Assembly (NCBI RefSeq): GCF_051106095.1
Contig: NC_135789.1
Location: forward strand, 20,393,764-20,457,763
Direction of reading: 5' to 3'
DNA length: 64,000 bases
Origin: Pogona vitticeps
Taxonomy: Eukaryota > Chordata > Lepidosauria > Squamata > Agamidae
Shown: positions 44,229 through 56,100 of the stretch, in pieces
Layout: every line of letters starts with the position of its first letter
Numbering within the stretch: position 1 is the first letter of the stretch
Position numbers and translations under genes: made by a program
Notes under the pieces: model-generated
What the model was told of the DNA's origin: nothing
The model's database searches: none
What the model saw: only the letters and a program-made list of their open reading frames with translations

Positions 44229-44964
44229 CTGCAACAGGACATTTTTTAAAAAGAGGTCAAATGGAAGATCTGACACTGCCAAGTTACTACCACGCCAAGA
44301 TTTGAACCCCACAAGAAAACTTCTTTATACCAAGTCAGATATCTGCTCATCTAAGCCAGTACTGTCTCCTCTAGGGGAGGGAAAACTCCTGGGGCTAAAA
44401 CTGGCTGTCTCTACTTTCACAAGGGTGATGTCCTTTCCCTGTAAGATCAATGTTTGGTGATTTCCCAACCTTTGCACAGTGTTCTTCTTAATTCTAAAAA
44501 AGGTTGAACCTCTAAGGTTTTGTTAAAGATATAGTAAGTTCAAATGCTGGTTGATCCTTTGACGCCACCCACCATCAAAATAAAAAACACCCTGAGATTG
44601 CTTTTGAAACAGAATGAGCCTCTCACACTGAAAGGTCTGCTTAAACTTGCGTCACATTTCTTAAAGTCTTGGTCACAAAGAAGTCACCAAAGATTACAAG
44701 GAGTGAGCCTGTCATTTGTGCACAAAGGATATGCTCTGCTGCTGAACTAGTCTTTTTATTCATACTTCTACTCCCAAACACTCTGGATCCCCAATATTCT
44801 GTATCTTGTAAGTCATCTATGATGGCTTTCTGCAGACTTACTGCCATACAGTTAAATTATGGACTACAAGCCTTTAGTCATTCAAGAGCCTCCATTACTG
44901 GACAAAGTATGTGCAGTTGAACGCATACTTTGTCCAGTAATTATTAAGTCCAGAGCACAGAAAA

Positions 44965-45110
44965 GAGTTCCGACTCCTCCGAAGACGCCGGCCACAGACA
45001 CTGTTGAAATGTTAGGAAGAACAACCTGAAGAACACGGCCAAACAGCCCGAAAAACCTGCGACAACCATCGGATCCTGATTGTGAAAGCCTTCGAGAATA
45101 CAATTATTAA
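44965..45110 (+). mobile_element. Penelope-like element 3' end fragment
   Basis: CTCCGAAGACGCCGGCCACA ... TGTTAGGAAGAACAACCTGA ... CCGAAAAACCTGCGACAACC matches, in reverse orientation, the 3' end of the Penelope-like element at 51.6 kb. Confidence 0.75.
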
Positions 45111-45389
45111 GTTCTTTGCACAATTTCTACATTGCTGTAGATGTGCTTCTCATTTGCTATTTCAGATGGCTTCTAAAACTGTTTCACATCATAGATACAG
45201 AGAAGGAGAGAAGCTGCTTGGAGGTTTTTCTCATGCCAGTGTAGGAATTAGATAAATAAATGAATAGATCCTGAGGGTCTCGGGGAAAAGTCCCTGCTGA
45301 GGCTGTCAAGATGGAACCTGTGCAGAGAGACTCTAGAAGGGCTTTCCAGGGAAGGGAGATACCGAAGGAGGGATTTTAGGAATGACGCT

Positions 45390-45830
45390 CCCCCCCCCCC
45401 GTGAGTTTTAATGGCCCTGGAGGGATCTGAAGCCAAGCCTGCTGGGTCCTGGTCCGGCCCACGAAGCCTTGCACCACCCGAGGGAACCTCCAGCCCCTGA
45501 GCCCATCGGTTCCACAGCAGGGATGGGAACCCGTCTGCTGCCCACGACCCTCGCCCAGCCCACGCAGGCCATCCCGGGCTCTCCGAGAAGCCGGTCCGCT
45601 TCCCGGGGCTTTCTCCCCCTGCCTTCCCCCCCCCCCGTTCAGCCACGCTTCAACCCAACTTCCGCTTGACCTCTGACCGAAGGCACAGTTGCGGGCGGGG
45701 AGAGCAGGCGGCGTGGGCGGGGCCTGGAGAGAAACGACGTCGCGGCCGAAGCGTCAACTCGAAACCATGGCAACCGTATCCATGGCTGCCGATCGCCCCC
45801 CCCGCCCGAGTTCTAGGCCTCCTTGCTCCA
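45390..45830. promoter_or_regulatory. CpG-rich promoter block, probably MTFMT and possibly bidirectional
   Basis: This is the most CpG-dense part of the window. It holds a GC box (GGGCGGGGCC, 45,715-45,724) and an ETS/GABP (NRF-2) site in minus orientation (AGCGGAAGT, 45,658-45,666). Two adjacent nuclear-receptor half-sites lie at 45,667-45,678 (minus GGTCAGAGGTCA), and an RFX/X-box-like GAAACCATGGCAAC near 45,761. GABP and ERR-type sites are typical of nuclear genes for mitochondrial proteins, which fits MTFMT transcribed leftward. The MROH gene lies to the right, so a divergent promoter is possible. No MTFMT exon 1 could be read inside it. Confidence 0.6.
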
Positions 45831-45894
45831 CATTCTCTCCCCACAGCCCTTGCTGTGTTGACACCTGAGTGCCTTGCAGGCAGGAATGCAACCG

Positions 45895-46012
45895 GGAGAG
45901 CTTCCCTGTTTTTTAGCGTTAATACTCTGTTTTAATGATGTAAGGCGCCTTGGTTCTTTTCTTAGGAGAAAAGGGCGGTGAAAATATTTTAAATAAATAA
46001 AATAAATAAATA
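45895..46012 (+). mobile_element. L2-like LINE 3' tail
   Basis: GTAAGGCGCCTTGGTTCTTT ... AGGAGAAAAGGGCGGTGAAA then (AAAT)n. It is the same tail as at 17.78 kb. Confidence 0.65.
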
Positions 46013-46839
46013 CTGTGTGTCTGCCTGTCTTTGCTAGTTTCGTTTGAAGTCACAGTGAAGCTCAAGAGACAGGAAAAATAGGAGTGACTGCCAGATTCCA
46101 GCTCTTGAGCCTCAATTTACCTCCACAGTGTCAGACCTCTGAGCAGGTGCACAAGGTGTCCTGCAGCCACTGAGGGTCGGCTGGGACCACGGTGGGCTTT
46201 AGAGGACAGTCAGTGGATCTGAAAAACAGTCTCATGGCCTAACACATTCCAAGACTCTAAAAACATGTCACTGTGAACCGAACAGTCTCCATTTTCTCTG
46301 ACTACAAATCCCACTCTCCTTCAGATCATCACATCCTGTTCTGAAGATTATGAATTTTCTCTCTCTCTTTTTTTTCTTGATAACACATCAAGACTCAGTT
46401 CTGTATTTTGCAACAAAATAATACAACGAATGGCCGAAGCTCCAGTGGGAGATCCCCTGGGTAACATTAGTACAGTACTGTACATTTGAAAAGATCTCTG
46501 TAATGTTCGGCTGTCTATGAGTGTAATGAAAATGGGGAAGAAGGCGAGCACCAGGGTTCATTAATAGCACCATACTTAGGTGACATGGTCAAATGCTGTG
46601 GGATTTGCACTACGTCTAAAAGGGGTGAAATGTCAAGTCTTTGACTGACCGCATGATACAAAACCTGCTTGCAATTAGTTCCCGTCTTTTCTGCTCCCAA
46701 AGTGGCTTTCCCCCCCTCTGTCACTGGGACCTTTTCCTTTTTTCAAGCTGGCATGATTCAAATGGGCCCTCTCCTCTGTTGCTGGGACAAGCAGCAGAGA
46801 AGACCTTTTCCTCTGTCTCCATCAGATGCACCTGCGAAG
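46013..46839. other. non-coding stretch
   Basis: No exon or repeat was recognised. Confidence 0.35.
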
Positions 46840-47231
46840 GTGGTAGGCCCAAGACAAAGGCGCATGAGCCCCTGCGCCCCATGCAAGTGCTGCACCGCAT
46901 TTGCGCATATCCATGAGCGCCCCTGCACCCCATGCAAGCAGTGCACCACTGCTTGTGCATGTGCACAAGTGCCCCCACACCCCATGTGAGCACTGCACTG
47001 TACATGCACATGAGCACCCCTGCGCCATGTGCGAGCGCTGCATTTCCATTTGTGCATGCGCACGAGCACCCCCGTGCTTTGCGCAGGCGCATACAGTGGC
47101 ACGGTGCTCGCACATGCGTGCTCACGCTCTTGAGAGAGAGCGCACGCACTTATTCACACATGCAGATGGGTGCGGGGGGTGCCTCGCCTTCCCCAGCCGG
47201 TCCGTGGGGTGAAAAAGGTTGGGGACCCCTG
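46840..47231 (-). mobile_element. hAT-like element end containing a GC-rich ~50-bp minisatellite
   Basis: The right end, GTGAAAAAGGTTGGGGACCC followed by CTG, is a hAT terminus in reverse. From about 46,858 to 47,110, roughly five 45-57-bp units repeat the pattern GAGC-CCCCTGC-CCCATGYRAGC-CTGCAC, then a CGCAT-rich part. The units are diverged. The left terminus of the element was not found. Confidence 0.55.
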
Positions 47232-48479
47232 CTCTAGCCAGCAGGTCACTAAGACATGTGTCCCCATGGCCGGATGAGACCCTCCAAGCTTTCTGCAACC
47301 AGCATGAATGGTAGTGGCATCCGCCCAGATAATGAATATTAATGAGATATATCTGTATGGACCAATGAGAGTGTTCTAGAGGTGGAGTCACCAGAGTCTC
47401 TGCAGGAGGAAGAGAGGGAGAGAATAGAGTTTTGATGATGCTGGAATCTGGGTGAGGGAGAGTGGTGGTTGAGGAGGAGGAGGAGAATGGAGGATGTTTG
47501 GTTAAGAGTTAACAACACTGCTTGTACTGTCATCATCTGTAACAATAAACAATGTCTGTTTGGTTCTGAAAGATAAACAGTGTTGATGTAATCAACCAGT
47601 GGCAGCTGAATGACACATAGTGTGAGCCCTTTGCTTGGTGGAACAACCAGGGGCCACGCAGGAACGTGACAACAGTGAACTCCCAAATCAGTCCCGCTAC
47701 CCATCTATTCCCCCTTTCCCTTATTTTCAAGTAACGCATGCAGGGATGACGTTTCTCTGGTGACATCGGGTTTCAAATTAGTTTAAACTAGTTTATGTCA
47801 CCAGAGATGAGGCCAGTCCTGCACGCCTTACTTAAGAGCAAGGAAGAGAAGTAATGGATTGGGGCGAGTGATTCTATAGGGGTTCTTTCTCAGTTGTGAA
47901 TCGTGGCGTGCTTTGCAACGCTTGAACCAACCCAGGGCCCCCGTGTGAGCACCGATGGCGGTTTGAGACGCAAGACGGGTTGTGAATCAAACCCCAGCCA
48001 GGCTGAATTGTTCAGTTCTCCAGAGGAGTCAGACCCTTAGAGAAGGACTAGAAATGCTTGGCTGGGACCACCGTGGGTTTTATTTAGAGGACCAGGAGCA
48101 GACCTCACACCCACATATAAGTCAGGAAAGGGCCGGGCAGCCTCTTCTGCTGAGAGGACATCCTGGAACGATGGAAGCCGACTTGGCCTCCCGGGTCTGG
48201 TTCCCTGAGAGGGAAAAGCCGCTTGGGCTTTCCTCACGAGTCCCAGAGGCTTCCTGGGATGGAATGTTGTGGTAAACAGGGGGCAGTAAACAGGCCAGAT
48301 CATAATGGTTTTAAGGATGATGAAAGCAGCCTGCAGGCCAGCAGCCTTGCCCCCCTTGGCCAGCTCGGGTCATCAAGACATGTCATAGAGGAAAGACAAG
48401 CCCTCTGTCCCCCCCTCAACATTTTCCCTCAGAGTGAATGCGGTCCTGAGCAAAAAGCCATTTTTTTTTGCTTAGTTCA
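47232..48479. other. non-coding stretch with a small hairpin
   Basis: An imperfect palindrome spans about 47,730-47,835 (TCTCTGGTGACATC ... TATGTCACCAGAGA around AGTTTAAACT), possibly a tiny MITE. The rest is unassigned. No MROH exon was identified here. Confidence 0.4.
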
Positions 48480-48720
48480 CTCAAATTATTGTTATTCTTA
48501 TCATTATTATCATTATCATTATTATTCTGATTATTATTATTCTGATTACTATTATTCTGATTATTATTATTATTATCAATATTATTATCAATATTATTAT
48601 CATCATTATTATTATCATTATTATTATCAATATTATTATCATTATTATTATTAGTTTAATTATTGATATATCCTATCCATCTGGCAGCCAGGGCCCCTCT
48701 GGGGCCAAAGTGGTCCAATA
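48480..48720 (-). mobile_element. L2 3' tail with (ATT)n expansion
   Basis: A run of ATT/ATC triplets (48,483-48,655) abuts TATCCTATCCATCTGGCAGC followed by CAGGGCCCCTCTGGGG, the L2 3' end in reverse. Confidence 0.65.
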
Positions 48721-48899
48721 TGGAGATCCACTTAAAGAAAGGTAGGTGGGGGGGGGGCGGAAGGAGGGCGGGAGGGAGGGGGTTCTTTCAGTCTATCCTC
48801 CCAGGGCTTGGCTTCCAGGTCCAGCAGGGGGTTGGATTGGATGGTCTCACCAAGCCCACCATCTTAGGACAGATTTGCCAGACTCTGTTCCTTGCGCCT

Positions 48900-48900
48900 C

Positions 48901-48995
<95 letters not shown>

Positions 48996-49060
48996 TTCAA
49001 TTTATATGCCACCCACACTACCCAGAGGTCTCTGGGCGGCTTACAACTCTCTTATTGGTA
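48900..49060 (-). mobile_element. L2 3' tail with (TTTA)n expansion
   Basis: About 24 TTTA units run into TTCAATTTATATGCCACCCA ... GTCTCTGGGCGGCTTACAAC, a reversed L2 3' end. It ends only about 30 bp before the MROH exon at 49,089. Confidence 0.8.
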
Positions 49061-49088
49061 ACCACCGATCCCATGCTCTCCCTTTCAG

Positions 49089-49225
49089 AGCTTCAGCATC
49101 AGGTTAGCATCCAGCTGCAGGGCCTGGAAGATGCTGATGAGGCTGCCCAAGATCTGCTCCGCACAGCTGGAGAAAGCAAGACGAAGCTGCTGGTCCCTCT
49201 ATTGACCGAAGAGATGCTGAAAGAG
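49089..49225 (+). CDS. MROH exon a
   Basis: The acceptor CTCTCCCTTTCAG is followed by [20 protein letters not shown] and [20 protein letters not shown], ending EMLKE at donor GTAAG. It enters with two bases of a split codon, or at 49,091 in phase 0 if the second AG is used. It leaves in phase 0. Confidence 0.75.
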
Positions 49226-50059
49226 GTAAGAAGCAATTTTTCACAATCAACAGCAATTTGTTTGGAAAGTTGTCTTCGGAGTCTTTGGAGCTGCAGAGGA
49301 GGGCATCTCGGCAATGGCTTTTATCAGTCTTTCCATCGTTCCAGAGGGCAGGTCTGATAGGAGGGGACAGTCTGAAAGGCAGGATCTAACTTTTTTTTTT
49401 TTAAAAAATAACTTTTATGACATCACAAACAGACAAACGAAACAAACAAAAACATATATATATGTGTGGGGGTGTTTTCCATACAATCATACAGTGGTGC
49501 CTCGCATAGCGATCGCTCTGTTTAGCGATGAAATTGCTTTGCAACACATTTTTTGCAGTTGCAAAAGAGATTGCTTTGCGATGTTCCCTATGGGGGAATT
49601 TCACTTTGTGATGATCGGTTCCCTGCTTCATGCACCGATCATCGCAAAGTGGTGATTTTTTAACAGCTGATTGGCGGTTTCAAAATCGCCGCTGGGTAAA
49701 CAAAATGGCCGCACGCTGTTTTCTGGGATGGGTTCCTCACTCTACAGCCACCAAAAATGGCCGCGCTATGGAGGACCTTCACTGAACGGTGAGTTTTAAG
49801 CCCATAGGAATGCATTAATCGCGTTTTAATGCGTTTCCATGGGCTTTTTAATATCGCATAGCAACGTTTTCGTTTTGCAGCGATTTCGCTGGAACGAATT
49901 AACGTCGCAATGCGAGGCACCACTGTATCCAATATGTAGTCTGCCTACATAAACCATATTTCCCTACTAAGATATTTAAACCATATTATATTCTAAAATG
50001 GAGAATATAATATGGTTTAAATATCTTAATAGGGCAATATGGTTTATGTAGTCAGACTA

Positions 50060-50103
<44 letters not shown>

Positions 50104-53100
50104 TATTGATCGATTTATTTATTTATTTATTTATTTATTTGATTTGATTTGATTTGATTTGATTTGATTTGATTTGATTTTTACCCCGCCCCTCTAGACC
50201 ATGTCTACTCAGGGCAGTTTACAAAATAAAACAAAACAGTATAAAAATATATAACATCATAAAATTACAAATTTCAATTTAAAACAATTAATTTAAAGAG
50301 AGGATTACCAAGATGGAATAGCAAAGAAAAAAAGGAGAGAGAAAGACTTAATTGACTGGAGGGAAGGATATGATTGTATGGAAAACACCTTCCCGCATAT
50401 ATGTTTTTGTTTGTTTTGTATGTCTGTTTGTGATGTAATAAAATTTTTTAATATGTCTGTGTGTATATATAATATGGTTTAAATATCTTAATAGGGCAAT
50501 ATGGTTTATGTAGTCAGACTATATATTGAATATGATTGTATGGAAAACACCTTCCCGCATATATGTTTTTGTTTGTTTTATATGTCTGTTTGTGATGTAA
50601 TAAAAGTTTTTAATATGTGTGTGTGTGTGTGTATAATATAGTTTAAATATCTTAGTAGGGCAATATGGTTTATGTAGTCAGACTATATACTGGATATGAT
50701 TGTATGGAAAACATCTTCCCGCATATAGGTTTTTGTTTGTTTTGTATGTCTGTTTGTGATGTAATAAAAGTTTTTTAATATGTGTGTGTGTGTGTGTATG
50801 TGTGTGTGTATGTGTATGTATATTTTGTATCAATGCTTCAACTATTAAGTTTAGTAAAAACCTTCCTGATTTATAATAATTAACATACATACATTATCTG
50901 AAGTATAATCTTACACCTATATTTATCTTTCACTAAGCATTTTCTATTATTATATTTAACATGAAACACTTCAAGTTTAAGAATTATATATGCTTATCTA
51001 TTATCTATATAGATGAAAGTCCAGAGTTGCTAACAATATATCTTAATATAGTTATTTAAGAAAAAATAAATTTGTAGATTCTTTTCCTGCATCCTTATCA
51101 ATCCAGTTATACATCAGAGTGTCAATGCTTTTGCAATCAAGAAAAATCAGTACAGTGGTGCCTCGCTTAACGAGGGGCTCTGGGCCATCGCTGGAGCATT
51201 CGCTCAGCGATGGCCCCTGTGGCGTTTTTTCGCTTTGCGATATTCGCTAAGCGATTTGTTTAGCGAATATCGCATAACGAAGCGGGGGAGAACAGCTGAT
51301 CGGCGGTTCCAAAATGGCCGCCGGAAGGTCCGCGCCGCATTTTCGTGCCCTGCCCTCGCTTACAGAGGGCGCGAAAATGGCGGCGCTATGGAGGAAGATC
51401 GCTTAACGGTGAGTTTTAAAGCCATAGGAACGCATTGAACGAAGTTCAATGTGTTTCTATGGCTTTTAAAATTCCGTTTAGTGATGTTCCGTTTAGCGAT
51501 GTTCCGTTTAGCCCCGAGGCACCACTGTATTTTAAAGTAAAAAGAAGAGGAAACGATATCTATATATGGTTGTAGTGGGTTTCTCAGGCTCTTTGACCGT
51601 GTTTTGAAGGTTGTTGTTCCTGACGTTTCGCCAGACTCTGTGGCTGGCATCTTCAGAGGACTGGAGTAGGAACTCAGTCCATGCTCTGTTGCTGTTTGCT
51701 GGATAGTTGAGCATTTATAGCTGTGGGAACAGCTTTTTGTCCTATTCAGGAGATATAGTGATGATGGTGATCAGTGTGTTTTTGTTGTGGATGTATTGTT
51801 ATGATAAGAGGGAGAGATTATCTGTCACTGTGATTGATGGGTATCTTTAGCTGGTCTTTTTTGTGCAATGATCCCTGGCTCTCGTGGCTGGATAGAGTTG
51901 GTTGACATTTTGCATGCTGTATTTTCCAGTGCTGGGAGCCAGGCCTTATTAAGTTTTATAGACTTTCCTCTTCTTTGTTGAAGCTCTGCTGGTGCTTATG
52001 GATTTCAGTGGCTTCCCTGTGCAGTCTAACATAATGCTTGCTGGTGTTGTCCAGTAGTCCAGTGTTTTGAAATAGAATTTCATGCCCGGCTTGTTTTAGG
52101 GAATGTTCAGCTACTGCTGATTTTTCCGGTTGCTGTAGTTTGCAGTGTCTCTCATGCTGTTTGAGTCTGGTGTGAAAACTGCGTTTTGTGGTTCCAATAT
52201 ACAGTGGTGCCTCGCATTACGACATTAATTCATTCCAGCAAAATCGCTGTAGAACGAAAACGTCGTTAAGCAAAATAAAAAAGCCATTGAAATGCATTAA
52301 AACCCGGTTAATGCGTTCCAATCGGCTAAGAACTCACCGTCCAGCGCAGATCCTCCATAGGGGTGGCCATTTTTGGGTGCCTGTGCAGCGAAAAATGGAT
52401 CCTAAACACAGCAGGGAGCCATTTTGAAACCCCGGCGATCAGCTGTTTTGATCATCGGAAAGCGAAAATTGGTTCCTGAAACAGGGAACCGATCATCGCA
52501 CAACAAAATTCCCACATTCAAAAATCTTGTCATAATGCGGATTCGTCGATAACGGAGCGCCTGTCTTGCGATGCACCACTGTATACCTGTCCACAACGGC
52601 AAGGTATCCGGTATACTCCTGCAGTGGTGAGGGGCTTCCTTTTGTCCTTTGCTGACTGTAGTATTTGTGGTGGGTCTGAATACTGTTTGTAGGCTGTGTT
52701 TTTTCAAAAGTTTCCCCATGCGGTCCATTACCCCTTTGATGTAAGGCAGAAATACTTTATTTGTGGGTGCCTGTTTTTCCTCTTCAGTTTGGTGTTGTTT
52801 TCTTGGTTTCATTCTTGGAATAGCCATTCGCCTATAGGGCCCAATTCAGATGGTTGAGTTCGGTGCTGAGAAATTGAGCTACACAGTTCCCATTTGCACG
52901 GTCTACCAGAGTTTTGAGTATGCCTCTTTTTTGTCGTGGGTGGTGGTTGGAGTGTTTGTGTAGGTACCGGTCTCTGTGTGTGGGTTTTCTGTGGACCTTG
53001 TGTCCCAATAGGAGGCCAGTTTTGCGTATGACCACGACATCTAAGAAAGGGAGCTGGCCCTCTGTTTCTTTTTCCTTGGTGAATTGTATAATTGGGTGGA

Positions 53101-56100
53101 TGCTGTTAAGACAGTTTTGAAATTCTTCCAGTTTTTCTTCACCATGGTTCCAAATTGCGAAGGTGTCATCCACGTATCAGAACCAGACTGTGGGTGTGAA
53201 GGGTGCCAAAGCCAGGGCCTGTTTTTCGAAATGTTCCATGTACGGTCAACTCTCGACTTCTGAACGTCCCTAGATACGGATTTTTCGATTTACGAAGAGC
53301 TTCGTTGGCAAAAATTGGCATCGACTTGCGAACAGAGCTCGACCTAGGAACAACGTCAAGGCTCTGTCCGCAAGTCAATGCCTTTTTGTTTTTTTCCAAC
53401 GGAGCCGTTCGTAAATGGCTCCCTGCAAAAAGGCAGGGAGAAAGGGCTGGAAATTCGAATTTCCTGCCCTTTCTCCCTGCCTTTTTGCCTTCAGAGCTCT
53501 CACATGGCTTTCTCTGATGTCGGGGGAAAGCCCTTTGAGAGTTCCGAAGGTGCCGATCGCGGCGGCGGGGACCACGAGGGAGGTCTCCCAGGGCTTGCCC
53601 GCCACCATGGGACACCTCCCTGGGGGTCCCTGCCGCCACAATCTGCGCCTTCAGAGCTCTCAAAGGGCTTCCTCCGATGTTGGGCAGAAAGCCCTTTGAG
53701 AGCTCCGAAGGCAAAAATGCATGGAGAAAGGGCTGGAAATTCGAATTTCCAGCCCTTTCTCCCTGCCTTTTTGCAGGGAGCTATTTACGAACACCCCCGT
53801 GGGAAAAAAAAATGGCATTGATTTGGAAACAGAGCCTCGACCTTGTTCTCAAAGGGCTTTCCCCCCGAGATCGGAGGAAGCCCTTTGAGACCTCCGAAGC
53901 CAAAAAGGCAGGGAGAAAGGGCTGGAAATTTGAATTTCCAGCCCTTTCCCCCTGCTTTTTTTCTTTTTGAAATGCTGGAATGGATTAATTCCGTTCCCAT
54001 GCATTTCAATAGGAAATGGTACTTCGAGTTACGAACTTTTTGACGTATGAATGTCGTTCCAATAGGGATTAAGTTCGTAAGTCGAGGTACTACTGTAGAA
54101 GTTTGCTATAACTGGGCTGAGGGGGCTCCCCATGGCCACTCCATCTGTCTGTTCATAGAACTTGTTATCCCACTGAAAGTAGCTGGTTGTTAGGCAGTGT
54201 TGGAAAAGGGCCTTGATGTCTTCTAGAAATATCTGCTGGAGGAGTGTCTGTACCTTGCATGGGTGGGGAAATTATTTAGATTTAACTGGGGTGTGGGGTG
54301 AGTTGGCTTGTATATTAGACTCTGGCTATGGTGGAATTTCTATGTTGTACTCGGCTGGGGGGCTTGTCTTTTTTTCTTGGGGTGGGGCTATTGCTTATAT
54401 TGCTTGTTGTGTTAGAGTTGGCTCGGGTTGGGTGTCCTGTTACTCGAAAATACAGGGTAGGGGTCGTTTGCAATGAATGTTTAACGAAATATTTGTTGTT
54501 CTCGGTATTTTTGGTGAAATTGATGGTTTTTTAGAAGTTTTACGTCATATGAGCATTTAAAGATTGTTATACATGGGATATCTAGCAGAGTAAACACCTT
54601 GATAATGTATGGACTAGGTGCACTGTAATTGTTGGGCACTTGAAATGTAGAGAGAGTTGAAAATAGATAACAAATACAGTGGTGCCTCGCTTAGCGATTG
54701 CTCCATTTAACGATGAAATTGCTTAGCGATGACTTTTTCTGAGCCTTTTTGCGCTTCGTTGGTCCCTATGGGCGATTTTCGCTTAGCGATGGTTGGGACC
54801 ATGCTTCACATAACAATTAAATTTTGGGTCCCCTGTTTCGCTTAACGATGGTTTAAACAGCCTCATGTTTGCTGTTTTTTAAATGTTTCTAAGTTAAAGT
54901 TTACTGTTTAAAATGTTTGAAATAATAAAGTGCACTTAATAAACCCTTTGTTAACCAAATTTGACTTTGTTCTGACTCTTTTTTAATTTGTTGTTGTCCC
55001 CCCCCCCCTTGAGATGCATTGAATAGGTTTCAATGCATTTCAATTGGGGAACCGCGTTGTGATGCAACCTTGATATAAGAGTCTGAAGCTGGACATGATA
55101 AACCTTTCATGCAAGGATTGCTGATCTCTCAGGAGGGGTACAATATAGAATATTTGATGGTAGGGCAAGGATTATGTACGATTAAGCAGGTATTTGCATG
55201 CTTGTTATCCATGGGGTGGGGAATTTATTGTACTTTATGTAGTGGCATGTAATTAGTACAATTAAGAGCATTATGTCTATGATGATATGCATGGGGAAAA
55301 AAAAATCTATGCACGATATACATGGGGCATAAGTTTACATTATTTTAGGACTAATAATGGGGATTATAAATATCTGTATGCGTGCTTTTTACTCTTTCAG
55401 CAATGGGGGTTGGGGGGGTACCGGACGATAGTAAACAGATGAGGGCAAGCCTGGGGAACAGATTTGTTTTGGTGCTTACTAGTAATATTTAGTCAGTGGT
55501 GTAAGACAAAAGATAGTTTAGTTAAAATATTGGCTATGGGGGTCAGGGTTGGGTTTGGTCGCTCTCTTCTGATGACCTGCGGGTGTTTCTGTCTTTAGTT
55601 TACAAAATTAGTGCTTTGGGGTGTTTAAGCTAGCAGGACAGGAGATTGTGTTTTCGAATTTGGCCGCAGTTGGTACGACAATAAAAAGGAGGGTGAAGTA
55701 GGCAATACTGGCGACTGCCCTGGTAGCATTTATTGGGTATGTTAAGGGTGTGCCTTCTGCTCATGTTAGAGCACAAATTGTGGCTGTTAAGGTTCACAAT
55801 AAGAATTGTGAGATTGGTCGATATATTAGGCTTTGTTGTTTGGAAAAGTGGAGTATTGGTATCAAGGCGAGGCCTACGATTGCAAAGAGTGCTATTTTAC
55901 AACCCCTGTCACTTTAGCGGGGTGGTGGGTGGTGGTTTCGAAGAATGGCGTAAGTGAATAGGAAGTATCACTGTGGTTTGATGTGGGTCAGTGTGATTGA
56001 AGGGTTAGCTTTAATGACATTTTCTGGTTCAAGGAATAGGTTTGGGGTAAGGAGGGTAACGAGGTTAAGGGTAAAGAGGGCGAATGCCCCGAATACGATG

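Larger units (their letters stand above)
49420..50815. repeat. ~167-bp tandem repeat with an inverted copy (snap-back palindrome)
   Basis: Units at about 50,366-50,470, 50,471-50,637 and 50,638-50,815 share TATGATTGTATGGAAAACA, CTTCCCGCATAT, GTTTGTGATGTAATAAAA and TTTAAATATCTTAATAGGGC. A reverse-complement copy runs from about 49,420 to 49,992, split by a MITE at 49,492-49,925. Its arm at 49,935-49,992 pairs with 49,998-50,056. An L2 tail (50,060-50,340) interrupts the first forward unit. It lies in MROH intron 1. Confidence 0.85.

Noticed and set aside
45248-45646. MTFMT exon 1 in the 132-residue minus-strand frame
   Set aside because: It lacks the FFGTDQFA motif and any usable donor in the right phase; it is probably a GC-driven chance frame in the promoter block.
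46721-47237. Overlapping 97-142-residue Cys/His-rich frames at 46.7-47.2 kb
   Set aside because: All frames on both strands are open because of the GC-rich minisatellite; the Cys and His come from repeated TGCAC/GCATG.
53166-53970. Overlapping ~90-180-residue frames in the 853-bp MITE
   Set aside because: Frames on both strands encode near-identical repeats because the element is palindromic.
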